DNA of 64,000 nucleotides, taken from assembly GCA_030824575.1 (NCBI GenBank), contig JAVBXL010000020.1:1-64000 (forward strand), written 5' to 3'. The DNA is from a bacterium (lineage in GTDB: Bacteria; Pseudomonadota; Alphaproteobacteria; Sphingomonadales; Sphingomonadaceae). This document shows positions 19,667-29,038 of the stretch, piece by piece. The notes below the pieces were generated by a model. That model ran no database searches, was not told where the DNA came from, and saw nothing but the letters and a program-made list of their open reading frames with translations. A program made the translations under genes and the position numbers. How positions within the stretch are numbered: position 1 is the stretch's first letter; the number at the start of each line of letters is the position of its first letter.

Positions 19667-21043
19667 TCAGGCCGACATTGCTCGGCTGACGCCCGAATCG
19701 GCCAGTTGCGCATCCATTTGCGCGATTAGGCGCGCCAGTCCCGCCTCGTCGGCCGATTCGGCACGCGCCACCAAAGCCGCTTCGGTATTGGATGCCCGCA
19801 GCAACCACCAGCCATCAGCAGTACGGACCCGCGCGCCGTCGATGGCGCAAATATCGGTGCCCGCGGCTTGCAGCCGGGCGAGGATATCGGCGATCACCGC
19901 GAACTTCCGCGCTTCGGCCACCGGGAAACGCCATTCGGGGGTGATGCTGCTGGTCGGCATCGCGTCACGCAGCGCGGTCAGGCTTTGTCCCAACGATCCG
20001 ACGGCGCGAATCAGCCGGACGGCGGCGTAAAGACCGTCGTCATAGCCGGGATAATCGTCGGCGAAAAAGAGATGCCCGGTGGTTTCGCCGCCCAGCGGGC
20101 TGCCAATCTGCTTCATTCTGGACTTGATATGGCTGTGGCCAGTCTTCCACATCTCGGGTCGTCCGCCCAGCATCGCAATGCGATCGAAGACGGTCTGGCT
20201 GGCCTTCACATCCGCCACGATCGGCGCGCCGGGCCGCTTTTCAAGCACGACCTGCGCGAAGAGTCCGAGCAGCTGATCGCCCGCGATCGTCCGGCCCAGC
20301 CCGTCGATTACGCCGATCCGGTCGCCGTCGCCATCGAAAGCCACACCGAAATCGAGTTGCTTGGCAAGGACGAGCGCGCGCAGATCGGCCAGATTCCGTT
20401 CCTGGGAAGGATCGGGATGATGGTTGGGAAAATGGCCGTCTATATCGGTGAAGAGCAGATGATGCTCACCGGGGAGCAGTTGCGTCAGGCGCTCCACCAC
20501 AGGTCCAGCGGCACCATTGCCCGCATCCCAGCCGATGCGACAGGCCGGGCCGTCGAACCCCTGCATCAGGCGCGCGACATAGGCGTCCATGATGGCTATC
20601 GTTTCGACCGCGCCTGTGCCCTGCTCCCAGACGCCCGCCGCGGCCATGACGCCCAGGCGCTGGATATCGTCCCCGAAAAAGGGGGCATGACGGTGGACCA
20701 GTTTGAAGCCATTCTGGTCGCCGGGATTGTGGCTGCCGGTTATCTGGATGCCGCCATCCACATCGCCGGTCGCTTCGGCATGATATAGCATCGGCGTCGG
20801 GCCAAGGCCGATGCGCAGCACATCGATCCCGGTGGCGGTCAATCCATCGACCAGCGCGCTTTCCAGCATCGGCGAACTCAGCCGACCGTCATAGCCGACC
20901 GCGATACGTCGGCCCCCGGCGCGGGCGACGATCGTGCCGAAACTGCGCCCCAGCGCCCAGGCGTCAGCCGCGTGTAGCGTATCGCCCACCCTGCCGCGCA
21001 GATCATAGTCGCGCAGCAGTGTGGGATCGAACCGGTGGGTCAA
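19667..21043 (-). CDS. Phosphomannomutase/phosphoglucomutase
   Basis: YDLRGRVGDTL, GIQITGSHNP, DGDGDRIGVID, GGETTGHLFF. Confidence 0.93.
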   Translation of the reverse strand: MTHRFDPTLLRDYDLRGRVGDTLHAADAWALGRSFGTIVARAGGRRIAVGYDGRLSSPMLESALVDGLTATGIDVLRIGLGPTPMLYHAEATGDVDGGIQITGSHNPGDQNGFKLVHRHAPFFGDDIQRLGVMAAAGVWEQGTGAVETIAIMDAYVARLMQGFDGPACRIGWDAGNGAAGPVVERLTQLLPGEHHLLFTDIDGHFPNHHPDPSQERNLADLRALVLAKQLDFGVAFDGDGDRIGVIDGLGRTIAGDQLLGLFAQVVLEKRPGAPIVADVKASQTVFDRIAMLGGRPEMWKTGHSHIKSRMKQIGSPLGGETTGHLFFADDYPGYDDGLYAAVRLIRAVGSLGQSLTALRDAMPTSSITPEWRFPVAEARKFAVIADILARLQAAGTDICAIDGARVRTADGWWLLRASNTEAALVARAESADEAGLARLIAQMDAQLADSGVSRAMSA

Positions 21044-21474
21044 AGCTGCGTCTGGTCGTCGAGCAGCAGGTCGCGCGCGGCGTTGATCTGGGCGGCGAGC
21101 GCCTCCGTCCCGCCCTTGTCGGGATGGACCGAGGCGATCAGGCGACGATGGGCGGCGCGGATGGTGCCGGCGTCGGCATCGGGCGCTACGCCCAGCAGCG
21201 CGCGCGCCTTGGCCACGTCATCGGCAGGCGGCGGCGCAACAGGAGCGGTGGGGCGCTTGCGACCTTTTGCTTTCCTATTGCCCTGTTTGGCGAAGAACAG
21301 CGCCGCGCCGATCAACAGCGGCGCGCCGATCACCGGCTTGCCCTTGGCCGCCAGCACCGCGCCCACCAGCGCCACGCCCAATGCCATGCCATCTTTTGCC
21401 GTCATGCGTTGCAGCTTTCCCGTCCAGATCAGCCAGATCGCAAGCGCTGCGATGAGGAGTGACAGCACGCCCAT
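21040..21474 (-). CDS. Membrane-anchored DnaJ-domain protein
   Basis: N-terminal TM segments; C-terminal ALLGVAPDADAGTIRAAHRRLIASVHPDKGGTEALAAQINAARDLLL. Confidence 0.85.
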   Translation of the reverse strand: MGVLSLLIAALAIWLIWTGKLQRMTAKDGMALGVALVGAVLAAKGKPVIGAPLLIGAALFFAKQGNRKAKGRKRPTAPVAPPPADDVAKARALLGVAPDADAGTIRAAHRRLIASVHPDKGGTEALAAQINAARDLLLDDQTQL

Positions 21475-22280
21475 CAGGCCGCGCCGAGCATGTCCATCGA
21501 CGCTACGCCATCGCGCGTCGGCAGGGCCAGGCCCGACACCATCTCCCGCAATTCCTGGCGCGCGGCGATATGGCTTACCCCCAATTCACCCAGATGCCCC
21601 TTGTCGAGCAGGGTGAGGCCGGAGGGGAAGAGTTCGCGGAAGATCACGCGCTCCGACAGGCCGGGTATCACGCGGAAGCCGACCCGGCGGGACAGTTCCA
21701 TCAGCGCGTCGCCGACCCGCTTCTTGTTGCGCGCGTCATGATGCTGGACGCGGTTGCGCAGCACCACCCAATCGATCGCCACGCCATCGACCTTCGCCCG
21801 CGTCTTGCGCGCTTCGAAGATGAGTTCGGAATAGAAGGACAGGCGGCGCACCTTGAAGGTTTCCGGATCGACCTGGCCGATCAGGTCGAAATCGACGAAA
21901 CTGTCGTTCATCGGCGTGACCAGCGTGTTGGCATGGGGCGCCAGATGCCGGGCGAAGACGTCGTCGCGACCGGGCGTATCAACCACCAGGAAATCCTTGT
22001 CCGCGGCCAGGGTCACCACCTGGTCGTCCAGCGCGGCGATGCTGTCGCCGGTGAAGACGGCGAAATCGGGCGTGGGCAATTCGATGCTGCGGCGACGCGC
22101 GGTATCGAGCCGGTTTTCCATATAGCGCGTCACGGTCCGCTGGCGCGGATCGAGGTCGATCATGCCGACGCGATGCCCCAGCGCGCTAAGCGCAATGGCG
22201 GTGTGGACCGCCGTGGTCGACTTGCCGGTGCCGCCCTTTTCATTGGCGAAGACGATGAGATGCGGCTGCGGATTCGCCAT
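21474..22280 (-). CDS. mipZ: Division-plane positioning ATPase MipZ
   Basis: IVFANEKGGTGKSTTAVHTAIAL deviant Walker A; LVVDTPGRDD; family-typical C-terminus. Confidence 0.92.
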   Translation of the reverse strand: MANPQPHLIVFANEKGGTGKSTTAVHTAIALSALGHRVGMIDLDPRQRTVTRYMENRLDTARRRSIELPTPDFAVFTGDSIAALDDQVVTLAADKDFLVVDTPGRDDVFARHLAPHANTLVTPMNDSFVDFDLIGQVDPETFKVRRLSFYSELIFEARKTRAKVDGVAIDWVVLRNRVQHHDARNKKRVGDALMELSRRVGFRVIPGLSERVIFRELFPSGLTLLDKGHLGELGVSHIAARQELREMVSGLALPTRDGVASMDMLGAA

Positions 22281-22387
22281 TGGCCCCAGATAACCCCGTT
22301 GATTGTCGCAATGTTTGTTGACGGTCGCGCCGGCACGAGCCTAGCAGGACAGCTATATTCAAAGCCCTTATCGGAGCCGTTCCTTCC

Positions 22388-23233
22388 GTGCAAACGCTGC
22401 GTGACCTGCCCGCCCTTCGTGCCGCCGTCGATGCGCTGAAAAGCGATGGAAAACCGCTGGTATTGGTGCCCACCATGGGCGCGCTGCATGACGGACATAT
22501 GGCGTTGGTGGAAGAAGCGCGGCGGCACGGCCGGCATGTCGTCGTGTCGATCTTCGTCAATCCGCGCCAGTTCGGGCCGAACGAGGATCTGGACGCCTAT
22601 CCCCGGCGCGAGGCGAAGGATGCGCAGATGCTGGCCGCGGCGGGCGTGGACATCCTCTGGATGCCGCCCGTCGACGTCATGTATCCGGCCGGCTATGCCA
22701 CCAATATCGGCGTGTCGGGCGTGAGCGAAGGGCTGGACGGCGCAGCGCGACCGGGCCATTTCGACGGCGTATCGACCGTCGTCGCCAAGCTGTTCAACCA
22801 GGTGCGACCAGACGTCGCGATCTTTGGCGAGAAGGATTATCAGCAGCTGGCGGTGATCCGCCGCATGGTGATCGACCTCAACCAGGGAATCGAGATACTG
22901 GGCATGCCGACCCAGCGGGCCGAGGACGGCCTCGCCCTCTCCTCGCGCAACGCATATCTCAGCGAAGAGGAGCGCAAGGCGGCATTAGCCCTGCCCCGCG
23001 CCTTGGGTGAAGCGAAGCGGCAGATCGAGAAGGGCGAGCCGGTCGAAGGGGCGCTGGCCAAGGCGATTGCGACGCTGGCAGCGCATGGCTTCGACCCGAT
23101 CGATTATGTCACGCTGTGCGACGCAGCGACGCTCGCACCGATGACGGTGCTGGATCGGCCGGCGCGGCTGCTGGGCGCGGCAAAACTGGGCAAGACCCGT
23201 CTGATCGACAATATTTCGGTCGATCCGGCCTGA
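22388..23233 (+). CDS. panC: Pantoate--beta-alanine ligase (GTG start)
   Basis: LVPTMGALHDGHMALVEEARR, SIFVNPRQFGPNEDLDAYPR, FGEKDYQQLAVIRRMV. Confidence 0.95.
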   Translation: MQTLRDLPALRAAVDALKSDGKPLVLVPTMGALHDGHMALVEEARRHGRHVVVSIFVNPRQFGPNEDLDAYPRREAKDAQMLAAAGVDILWMPPVDVMYPAGYATNIGVSGVSEGLDGAARPGHFDGVSTVVAKLFNQVRPDVAIFGEKDYQQLAVIRRMVIDLNQGIEILGMPTQRAEDGLALSSRNAYLSEEERKAALALPRALGEAKRQIEKGEPVEGALAKAIATLAAHGFDPIDYVTLCDAATLAPMTVLDRPARLLGAAKLGKTRLIDNISVDPA

Positions 23234-23236
23234 TCG

Positions 23237-23365
23237 TCAGGCCATTCGCCGCCAAAGGATGCAGGCGGCGATAAACAGGCCGATCACCGCCCAGCCCTCC
23301 CATGTCCGCGGGCCATAGCCCCAGCCGATGCGCTTGGGACCGAACCATATGCGGGGATCGTTCAT
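23237..23365 (-). CDS. Short single-TM hypothetical protein (42 aa)
   Basis: MNDPRIWFGPKRIGWGYGPRTWEGWAVIGLFIAACILWRRMA. Confidence 0.6.
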   Translation of the reverse strand: MNDPRIWFGPKRIGWGYGPRTWEGWAVIGLFIAACILWRRMA

Positions 23366-23566
23366 CGGACCTGCTCCATCGCTAAGTCTTAACTTCGCAC
23401 TTTTCCCGCCGATTCTGACATTTCGTTGCGTCGGCGTGATCCTATCGGACATGCACGCCCGAAGAATAGCAAGAGCGTCCGGTGTAGGACAGCCTGTTCC
23501 CGCGCAGGCGGGAATCCATTCTTACGGTCAGGACCAGGCTTCGGCCTGCGCAGGAGCCCGATGCGC

Positions 23567-24007
23567 CTAGAAAGGCTTCACGATCACGGCGATGACGATG
23601 ACCGCGGCGGCGATGCCGGGGATTTCGTTCATCATGCGCAACTGCTTGTCGCCAAGCGGGCGAAGGCCCCGCGCCAGCTTCTTCGTATAGCCCGCGATCC
23701 AGCCATGATAGCCCGACAGACCGAGCACGAAGAGCAGTTTCAGGTGAAACCAGCCGAAATGCCATGCGCCGATCTCCACCATCAGCATCAGGCCAAATAG
23801 CCAGACAAGGACCAGCGAGGGATTGAGGATGATCTTGAGCAGCCGCCCTTCCCGCTCGATCCATTTCAGATCCTCGGGCGATCCGGGCACGGTTTCCTGA
23901 TGATAGACGAAGAAGCGCGGCATCATGAACAGCCCCGCCATCAGGAAGATGACGAAGATGACATGGGCGGCCTTCACCCAGAGATAGGCGGCACCGAGAT
24001 AGGCCAT
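23567..24007 (-). CDS. hemJ: CopD/HemJ family membrane protein (protoporphyrinogen IX oxidase-like)
   Basis: MAYLGAAYLWVKAAHVIFVIFLMAGLFMMPRFFVYHQE...GWIAGYTKKLARG; located next to hemE. Confidence 0.88.
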   Translation of the reverse strand: MAYLGAAYLWVKAAHVIFVIFLMAGLFMMPRFFVYHQETVPGSPEDLKWIEREGRLLKIILNPSLVLVWLFGLMLMVEIGAWHFGWFHLKLLFVLGLSGYHGWIAGYTKKLARGLRPLGDKQLRMMNEIPGIAAAVIVIAVIVKPF

Positions 24008-24032
24008 CAGACGGAAACTCCCTTAAGCGGAT

Positions 24033-25091
24033 TCATGCTCCTCGCACATAGCTAATGAGCGCTTCGACATGCGCAATGGGGGTATCGGGCAAAATGCCAT
24101 GGCCCAGATTCATGATATGCGGCCGGTCGGCGAAGGCGGCACGGATCCTGTCGACCGCCTCCTCCACCGCGCGGCCGCCCGCGATCAGCGCCAGTGGATC
24201 GAGATTGCCCTGGACCGGCATACCTTGCGGCAACGCCTGGTTCGCCCAGTGCGGATCGATGGTTTCATCGACGCCGACCGCATCGACGCCGGTCTGCGCG
24301 GCATAGTCGGCGAGCTTCGCGCCCGCGCCCTTGGGGAAGCCGATAATGGGAATGGTCGAATGCAGCGCCTTCAAACGCGCGACGATCATCTTGTTGGGTT
24401 CGATCACCCAACGCTGGAACTGCGCTGGCGACAGACTGCCGGCCCAGCTGTCGAACAGTTGGACGGCTTCGACGCCCGCGTCGATCTGGCCACACAGATA
24501 CATGACGGTCGCATCGACGATCGCGTCGATCAACGCGGCGAAGCGATCGGGCTCGTTATAGGCCATGCGGCGGGCAAGGCCATGGTCCTTGCTGCCCTGC
24601 CCCGCCACCATATAGGTCGCAACGGTCCAGGGACTGCCCGCAAAGCCCAGGAAGGTGACCGAAGGGTCCAGCGCCGCCTTCACCTGCCGCACCGTCTCGT
24701 AGACCGCCTCGAAGCGGCTGAAATCGGGTGTCAACGCCGACAGGTCGGTTTCGGCAAGGATCGGGGCGAGGCGCGGGCCTTCGCCGGTCTCGAACCAGAG
24801 ATGCTGGCCCATGGCGTAGGGGACGATCAAAATGTCGGAAAACAGGATCGCGCCGTCGAAGCCGAAGCGGCGGAGCGGCTGGAGCGTCACTTCAGCGGCG
24901 GCTGGGCTGTCATAGACGAGTTCGAGGAACCCGCCCTTGTCCGCCCGCAGCGCGCGATATTCGGGCAGATAGCGGCCCGCCTGGCGCATCAGCCACAGCG
25001 GCGGGACGGCGGGGCGTTCGCCCTTGAGAACGGCCATGAGCGGCTTGAGGAGCGACGGATCGGGACGGTCGCTCGGCGCGTCGGGGCTCAT
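24033..25091 (-). CDS. hemE: Uroporphyrinogen decarboxylase
   Basis: PPLWLMRQAGRYLPEYRALR, SDILIVPYAMGQ, FAGSPWTVATYMV, GHGILPDTP. Confidence 0.97.
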   Translation of the reverse strand: MSPDAPSDRPDPSLLKPLMAVLKGERPAVPPLWLMRQAGRYLPEYRALRADKGGFLELVYDSPAAAEVTLQPLRRFGFDGAILFSDILIVPYAMGQHLWFETGEGPRLAPILAETDLSALTPDFSRFEAVYETVRQVKAALDPSVTFLGFAGSPWTVATYMVAGQGSKDHGLARRMAYNEPDRFAALIDAIVDATVMYLCGQIDAGVEAVQLFDSWAGSLSPAQFQRWVIEPNKMIVARLKALHSTIPIIGFPKGAGAKLADYAAQTGVDAVGVDETIDPHWANQALPQGMPVQGNLDPLALIAGGRAVEEAVDRIRAAFADRPHIMNLGHGILPDTPIAHVEALISYVRGA

Positions 25092-25376
25092 CTATAGTCT
25101 CTCTTATATTAAGATTCAAAAGGGATGATGGAGATAGTAGGGCGGTTGGCAGCGGGGTTTATGCGTTGCGCCCGGATTTGCCAACAGCTTGACTCCTTTC
25201 CTCCGCGCTTCGCCGTCCGAGTCACCATGTTCATCCACGCTATCCACAGGCTGTGGATGAAATTATGGGTCTGTTGGGGGCCTGTGGATAAGATTCCCGG
25301 CTCCGGGAATGGCGGAAAGGCGGGTTTTTATCCCCTATTTCATCCCTTGCTTTATCCACAGCCTGCCCACAGAGAT
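25092..25376. other. oriC: Putative chromosomal origin of replication (oriC)
   Basis: Between hemE and PPSR gene; DnaA-box-like 9-mers CTATCCACA (25240-25248), TGTGGATGA (25252-25260), TGTGGATAA (25283-25291), TTATCCACA (25352-25360), TCATCCACG (25231-25239); AT-rich tract 25092-25125; four GANTC sites. Confidence 0.88.
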
Positions 25377-26210
25377 ATGCCCATGGCGCGCATCCATCTC
25401 CATCTCCTGTCTGACTCCACCGGCGAAACGCTGGAGAATATCGCCAAGGCGGCGATCGGCCTGTTCGAAAATGTCGAGGCGATCCGGCATTTCTGGCCGA
25501 TGGTGCGGTCCGATGTCCATCTCGACCGGATCATGGAGGAGATCAGCGCCAATCCCGGCCTCGTCCTCTTCACCCTGACCAATCACCCCTTGCGCAAGCG
25601 ACTGGAGACGCGCTGCCGCGCGCTCGGCCTGCCCCATGTCGCGGCGCTCGACAGCGTGGCGGACGCCCTGTCCAACATATTGGGGCAGGAAACGCGGACC
25701 CGGCCGGGGCGCAAACATATATTGGACGAAGCCTATTTCGCCCGGATCGAGGCGATCCAGTTCACGATCGCCCATGACGATGGCGTAGGGCATGAAAATT
25801 GGGAGGAGGCCGACATCGTGCTGGCCGGGGTGTCGCGCGCGTCCAAGACGCCGACGTCGATCTATCTCGCCAATCGCGGCTACAAGACCGCCAATATCCC
25901 GCTGGTCCCGGAATCGCCGCCACCGCGCAACCTCTATAGCCTAAAGCATCCCATGGTCGTCGGGCTGACCGTCAGCCCCGAACGGCTGATTCAGATCCGG
26001 CGTAACCGGCTGCTCTCGCTCAACCAGGCGCCCGAAACCGCCTATGTCGACAATGAGAAGGTGCAGGAGGAACTGGCCTTCGCTCGCCGCATGTTCGCCG
26101 ACAATGGATGGCCGGTGATCGACATGACAAGGCGGTCGATCGAGGAGGCGGCCGCGGCGATCATCAACCTGTTCAACGACCGCGAACTGGCCGAAGGCGT
26201 AGAGGCATGA
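25377..26210 (+). CDS. ppsR: Pyruvate, water dikinase regulatory protein / PPSR (DUF299)
   Basis: IHLHLLSDSTGETLENIAKAAI, ADIVLAGVSRASKTPTSIYLANRGYKTANIPLV; ATG at 25377 or 25383. Confidence 0.92.
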   Translation: MPMARIHLHLLSDSTGETLENIAKAAIGLFENVEAIRHFWPMVRSDVHLDRIMEEISANPGLVLFTLTNHPLRKRLETRCRALGLPHVAALDSVADALSNILGQETRTRPGRKHILDEAYFARIEAIQFTIAHDDGVGHENWEEADIVLAGVSRASKTPTSIYLANRGYKTANIPLVPESPPPRNLYSLKHPMVVGLTVSPERLIQIRRNRLLSLNQAPETAYVDNEKVQEELAFARRMFADNGWPVIDMTRRSIEEAAAAIINLFNDRELAEGVEA

Positions 26211-26812
26211 TCGTCCTCGCTTCCCAAAGCGCGAGCCGCAAGGCGATGTTGACCGCGGCGCAGGTGCCGTTTGAAACCCTCTCGCCCGGCGTCGATGAGG
26301 AGGCCGCCAAGGAAGCCCTGCGCGCCGACGGACTGGACGCGCGCGCGCTGGCCGATGCGCTGGCGGAGCTGAAGGCGCTCAAAGTGTCGCGCCGGGTGCC
26401 GGGCGCGCTGGTGCTGGGCTGCGACCAAACGCTGAGTATCGGCGATGGCGAGGATCGCGGAGAGATGGTCGACAAGGCGGTCGATCGCGCCGATGCGGCA
26501 CGGATATTGAAGCTGTTGTCCGGCCGGGTGCATCATCTTCATAGCGCGGCGGTGATCGTGCTGAACGGCGAGCCGATCTGGCGCCATGTCGAACGGGTGC
26601 GGATGACGGTGCGGCCCTTGTCCGACACCTTCATCGCTTCCTATCTCGATGCGGACTGGGACAACCTTCGCTGGTGCGTGGGCTGCTACCGGATCGAGGG
26701 GCCGGGCGCGCAATTGTTCAGCAAGGTCGAGGGCAGTCAATTCGCGATTCAGGGGCTGCCGTTGCTGCCGCTGCTTGACTTTCTGCGCGTGCGCGGCGTT
26801 TTGGCGGCATGA
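26207..26812 (+). CDS. maf: Maf-like nucleoside triphosphate pyrophosphatase
   Basis: MIVLASQSASRKAMLTAAQVPF; overlaps upstream stop (ATGA). Confidence 0.9.
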   Translation: MIVLASQSASRKAMLTAAQVPFETLSPGVDEEAAKEALRADGLDARALADALAELKALKVSRRVPGALVLGCDQTLSIGDGEDRGEMVDKAVDRADAARILKLLSGRVHHLHSAAVIVLNGEPIWRHVERVRMTVRPLSDTFIASYLDADWDNLRWCVGCYRIEGPGAQLFSKVEGSQFAIQGLPLLPLLDFLRVRGVLAA

Positions 26813-27633
26813 GCGACGCCCTCCCCTATGCCGAAGTGATCGGTGATCCGATCGACCACAGCAAATCGCCCCTGATCCACAATTTCTGGCTGAACGCGCT
26901 GGATATCGAGGCGGAATATAAGAAAACCCATGTGACCCCGCAGGGGCTGGCCGCCTATTTCCTGATGCGGCGGAGCGATCCCGACTGGCTGGGCTGCAAT
27001 GTCACCATTCCGCACAAGATCGCGGTGATGGACTATGTTGACGATCCGGGCGGCGTGCGCGAGCGGATTGGTGCGGTCAACACCATCGCCAGCGAAACCG
27101 GCGGGCCGCTGATCGGCACCAATACCGATGCGGGCGGCTTCCTTCAGCCGCTGCTGCGCGACAAGTGGAAGGGGCAGAGCGCGGTGATCGTCGGATCGGG
27201 CGGCGCGGCGCGCGCCATCCTGTTCGCGCTGTCCAGCCTGGGCGTGCCCGACATCACCATCATGGCGCGCGACGTGGCCAAGGCGCAGGCGCTGCTGAGC
27301 CGCAGCGGCACGCCCGGCCGGGCGATCGGGCTGGGTGCCGCGCTGCCGGCCGCCGACCTGCTGGTCAATTCGACATCGCTCGGCATGATCGGCCAGCCGG
27401 TGCTGGACCTGGACCTTGCCCCGTTGGCGGAGGGTGCGACCGTCTATGACATCGTCTATGCGCCGCTGGACACCGGACTGCTCAAGGCTGCGAAGGCGCG
27501 GGGCCTCAAGACGCTCGATGGCCTGGAAATGCTGATCGGCCAGGCGGCGCTGGCGTTCGACATTTTCTTCGATGCGCAGGCGCCCCGCGACCTGGACGCG
27601 GAATTGCGCGCGCTGCTGCTCGCGGGGGACTGA
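26809..27633 (+). CDS. aroE: Shikimate dehydrogenase
   Basis: VIGDPIDHSKSPLIHNFW, NVTIPHK, NTDAGGFL, GSGGAARAI. Confidence 0.95.
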   Translation: MSDALPYAEVIGDPIDHSKSPLIHNFWLNALDIEAEYKKTHVTPQGLAAYFLMRRSDPDWLGCNVTIPHKIAVMDYVDDPGGVRERIGAVNTIASETGGPLIGTNTDAGGFLQPLLRDKWKGQSAVIVGSGGAARAILFALSSLGVPDITIMARDVAKAQALLSRSGTPGRAIGLGAALPAADLLVNSTSLGMIGQPVLDLDLAPLAEGATVYDIVYAPLDTGLLKAAKARGLKTLDGLEMLIGQAALAFDIFFDAQAPRDLDAELRALLLAGD

Positions 27634-28226
27634 TGAAAGTCTATGGCCTGACCGGATCGATCGGGATGGGCAAGTCGGCGGTCGCGGCGATGCTGCGGCG
27701 CGAAGGCGTGCCGTTGTTCGATGCCGATGCCCAGGTTCATCTGTTACAGGGACCGGACGGCGCGCTGCTGCCGGCGATCGAGGCGCGCTTTCCCGGCACC
27801 ACCGGGCCGAAAGGCGTGGACCGGGCCAAGCTCGGCGCAGCGGTGTTCGGCCATCCCCAGGAACGCCGGGCGCTGGAGGCGATCGTCCATCCCGCGGTGC
27901 AGGATGCGCGGCGGATGTTCCTGCGCAGGCACCGATCGCGGAAATTCGTCGTCCTCGACATCCCGCTCTTGTTCGAAACCCATGGCCACAGGCGACTGGA
28001 CGGGGTCATCGTCGTGACCGCGCCAGCATGGCAACAGCGCAAGCGCGTGCTGGCGCGACCCGGCATGACGGCGACGAAATTCCGCCAGATCGTCCATCTG
28101 CAAACCCCCGATGCGGAAAAGCGGCGACGGGGCGACTATATCATCCACACCGGCACAACCTTTGCCGATACGCGTGCGCAGGTGCGCCGTCTGGTCGCTT
28201 GCCTTGGCGCGCAGACAGGTCGATAA
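27633..28226 (+). CDS. coaE: Dephospho-CoA kinase
   Basis: YGLTGSIGMGKSAVAAML, FDADAQVH, VLDIPLLFET. Confidence 0.95.
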   Translation: MKVYGLTGSIGMGKSAVAAMLRREGVPLFDADAQVHLLQGPDGALLPAIEARFPGTTGPKGVDRAKLGAAVFGHPQERRALEAIVHPAVQDARRMFLRRHRSRKFVVLDIPLLFETHGHRRLDGVIVVTAPAWQQRKRVLARPGMTATKFRQIVHLQTPDAEKRRRGDYIIHTGTTFADTRAQVRRLVACLGAQTGR

Positions 28227-28259
28227 GGGTTGGCCCACAGAGTCGAAACGAAGAGGGCG

Positions 28260-28952
28260 ATGCGCGAGATCATTTTCGATACCGAAACGACAGGATTCGA
28301 TCCGGCATCCGGCGACAGGATGGTCGAGATCGGCTGCATCGAACTGATCAACCGGGTGCCATCCGGTCGCACCTTCCACGCTTATTATAATCCGCAGCGT
28401 GACATGCCCGCCGCCGCTGAAGCGGTGCATGGCCTGTCGACTCATTTCCTGTCGGACAAGCCGTTATTTCATACCGGCGCGGCCGACCTGCTCGCCTTTC
28501 TGGAGGACAGCCCGCTGGTCGCGCATAATGCGCGGTTCGACTTCGGATTCCTCAATCATGAATTGCGGCGGTGCGGCCATCCCAACGTGTCGCTGGACCG
28601 GATGATCGACACGGTGGCGATCGCCCGCACGCTGCATCCTGGTGCCAAGCACAGCCTGGACGCGCTCTGCACCCGATACGGCATCGATCGCAGCCATCGC
28701 GTCAAACATGGCGCGCTGCTCGACGCCGAATTGCTGGCGCAGCTTTATATCGAACTGACCGGCGGCCGTCAGATCGGCCTGGGTCTGGCACAGGAGGAGG
28801 ATAAAGAGATCGTCGGGGTGGAACTGTCGGCTGGCGCCGTGGTTCGCCCTGTTCGTCCTGCGCGCATCTTCACAGCCAGCGCGCAGGAGTTGGAGCGGCA
28901 TGGCGCGTTCATCGCGACGCTCACCAAGCCGCTCTGGCTGGAGGAGGCATGA
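28260..28952 (+). CDS. dnaQ: DNA polymerase III subunit epsilon
   Basis: MREIIFDTETTGFDPASGDRMVEIGCIELI, VAHNARFDFGFLNHEL, KHGALLDAELLAQLY. Confidence 0.96.
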   Translation: MREIIFDTETTGFDPASGDRMVEIGCIELINRVPSGRTFHAYYNPQRDMPAAAEAVHGLSTHFLSDKPLFHTGAADLLAFLEDSPLVAHNARFDFGFLNHELRRCGHPNVSLDRMIDTVAIARTLHPGAKHSLDALCTRYGIDRSHRVKHGALLDAELLAQLYIELTGGRQIGLGLAQEEDKEIVGVELSAGAVVRPVRPARIFTASAQELERHGAFIATLTKPLWLEEA

Positions 28953-29038
28953 GACAAGCCGGTCGTTGACCGGTCCCCATGGCTCCAGACCAACCGGGCC
29001 GTCGTCCTGGCGATCCGGCAAGAACAAGGAGAAGATAT

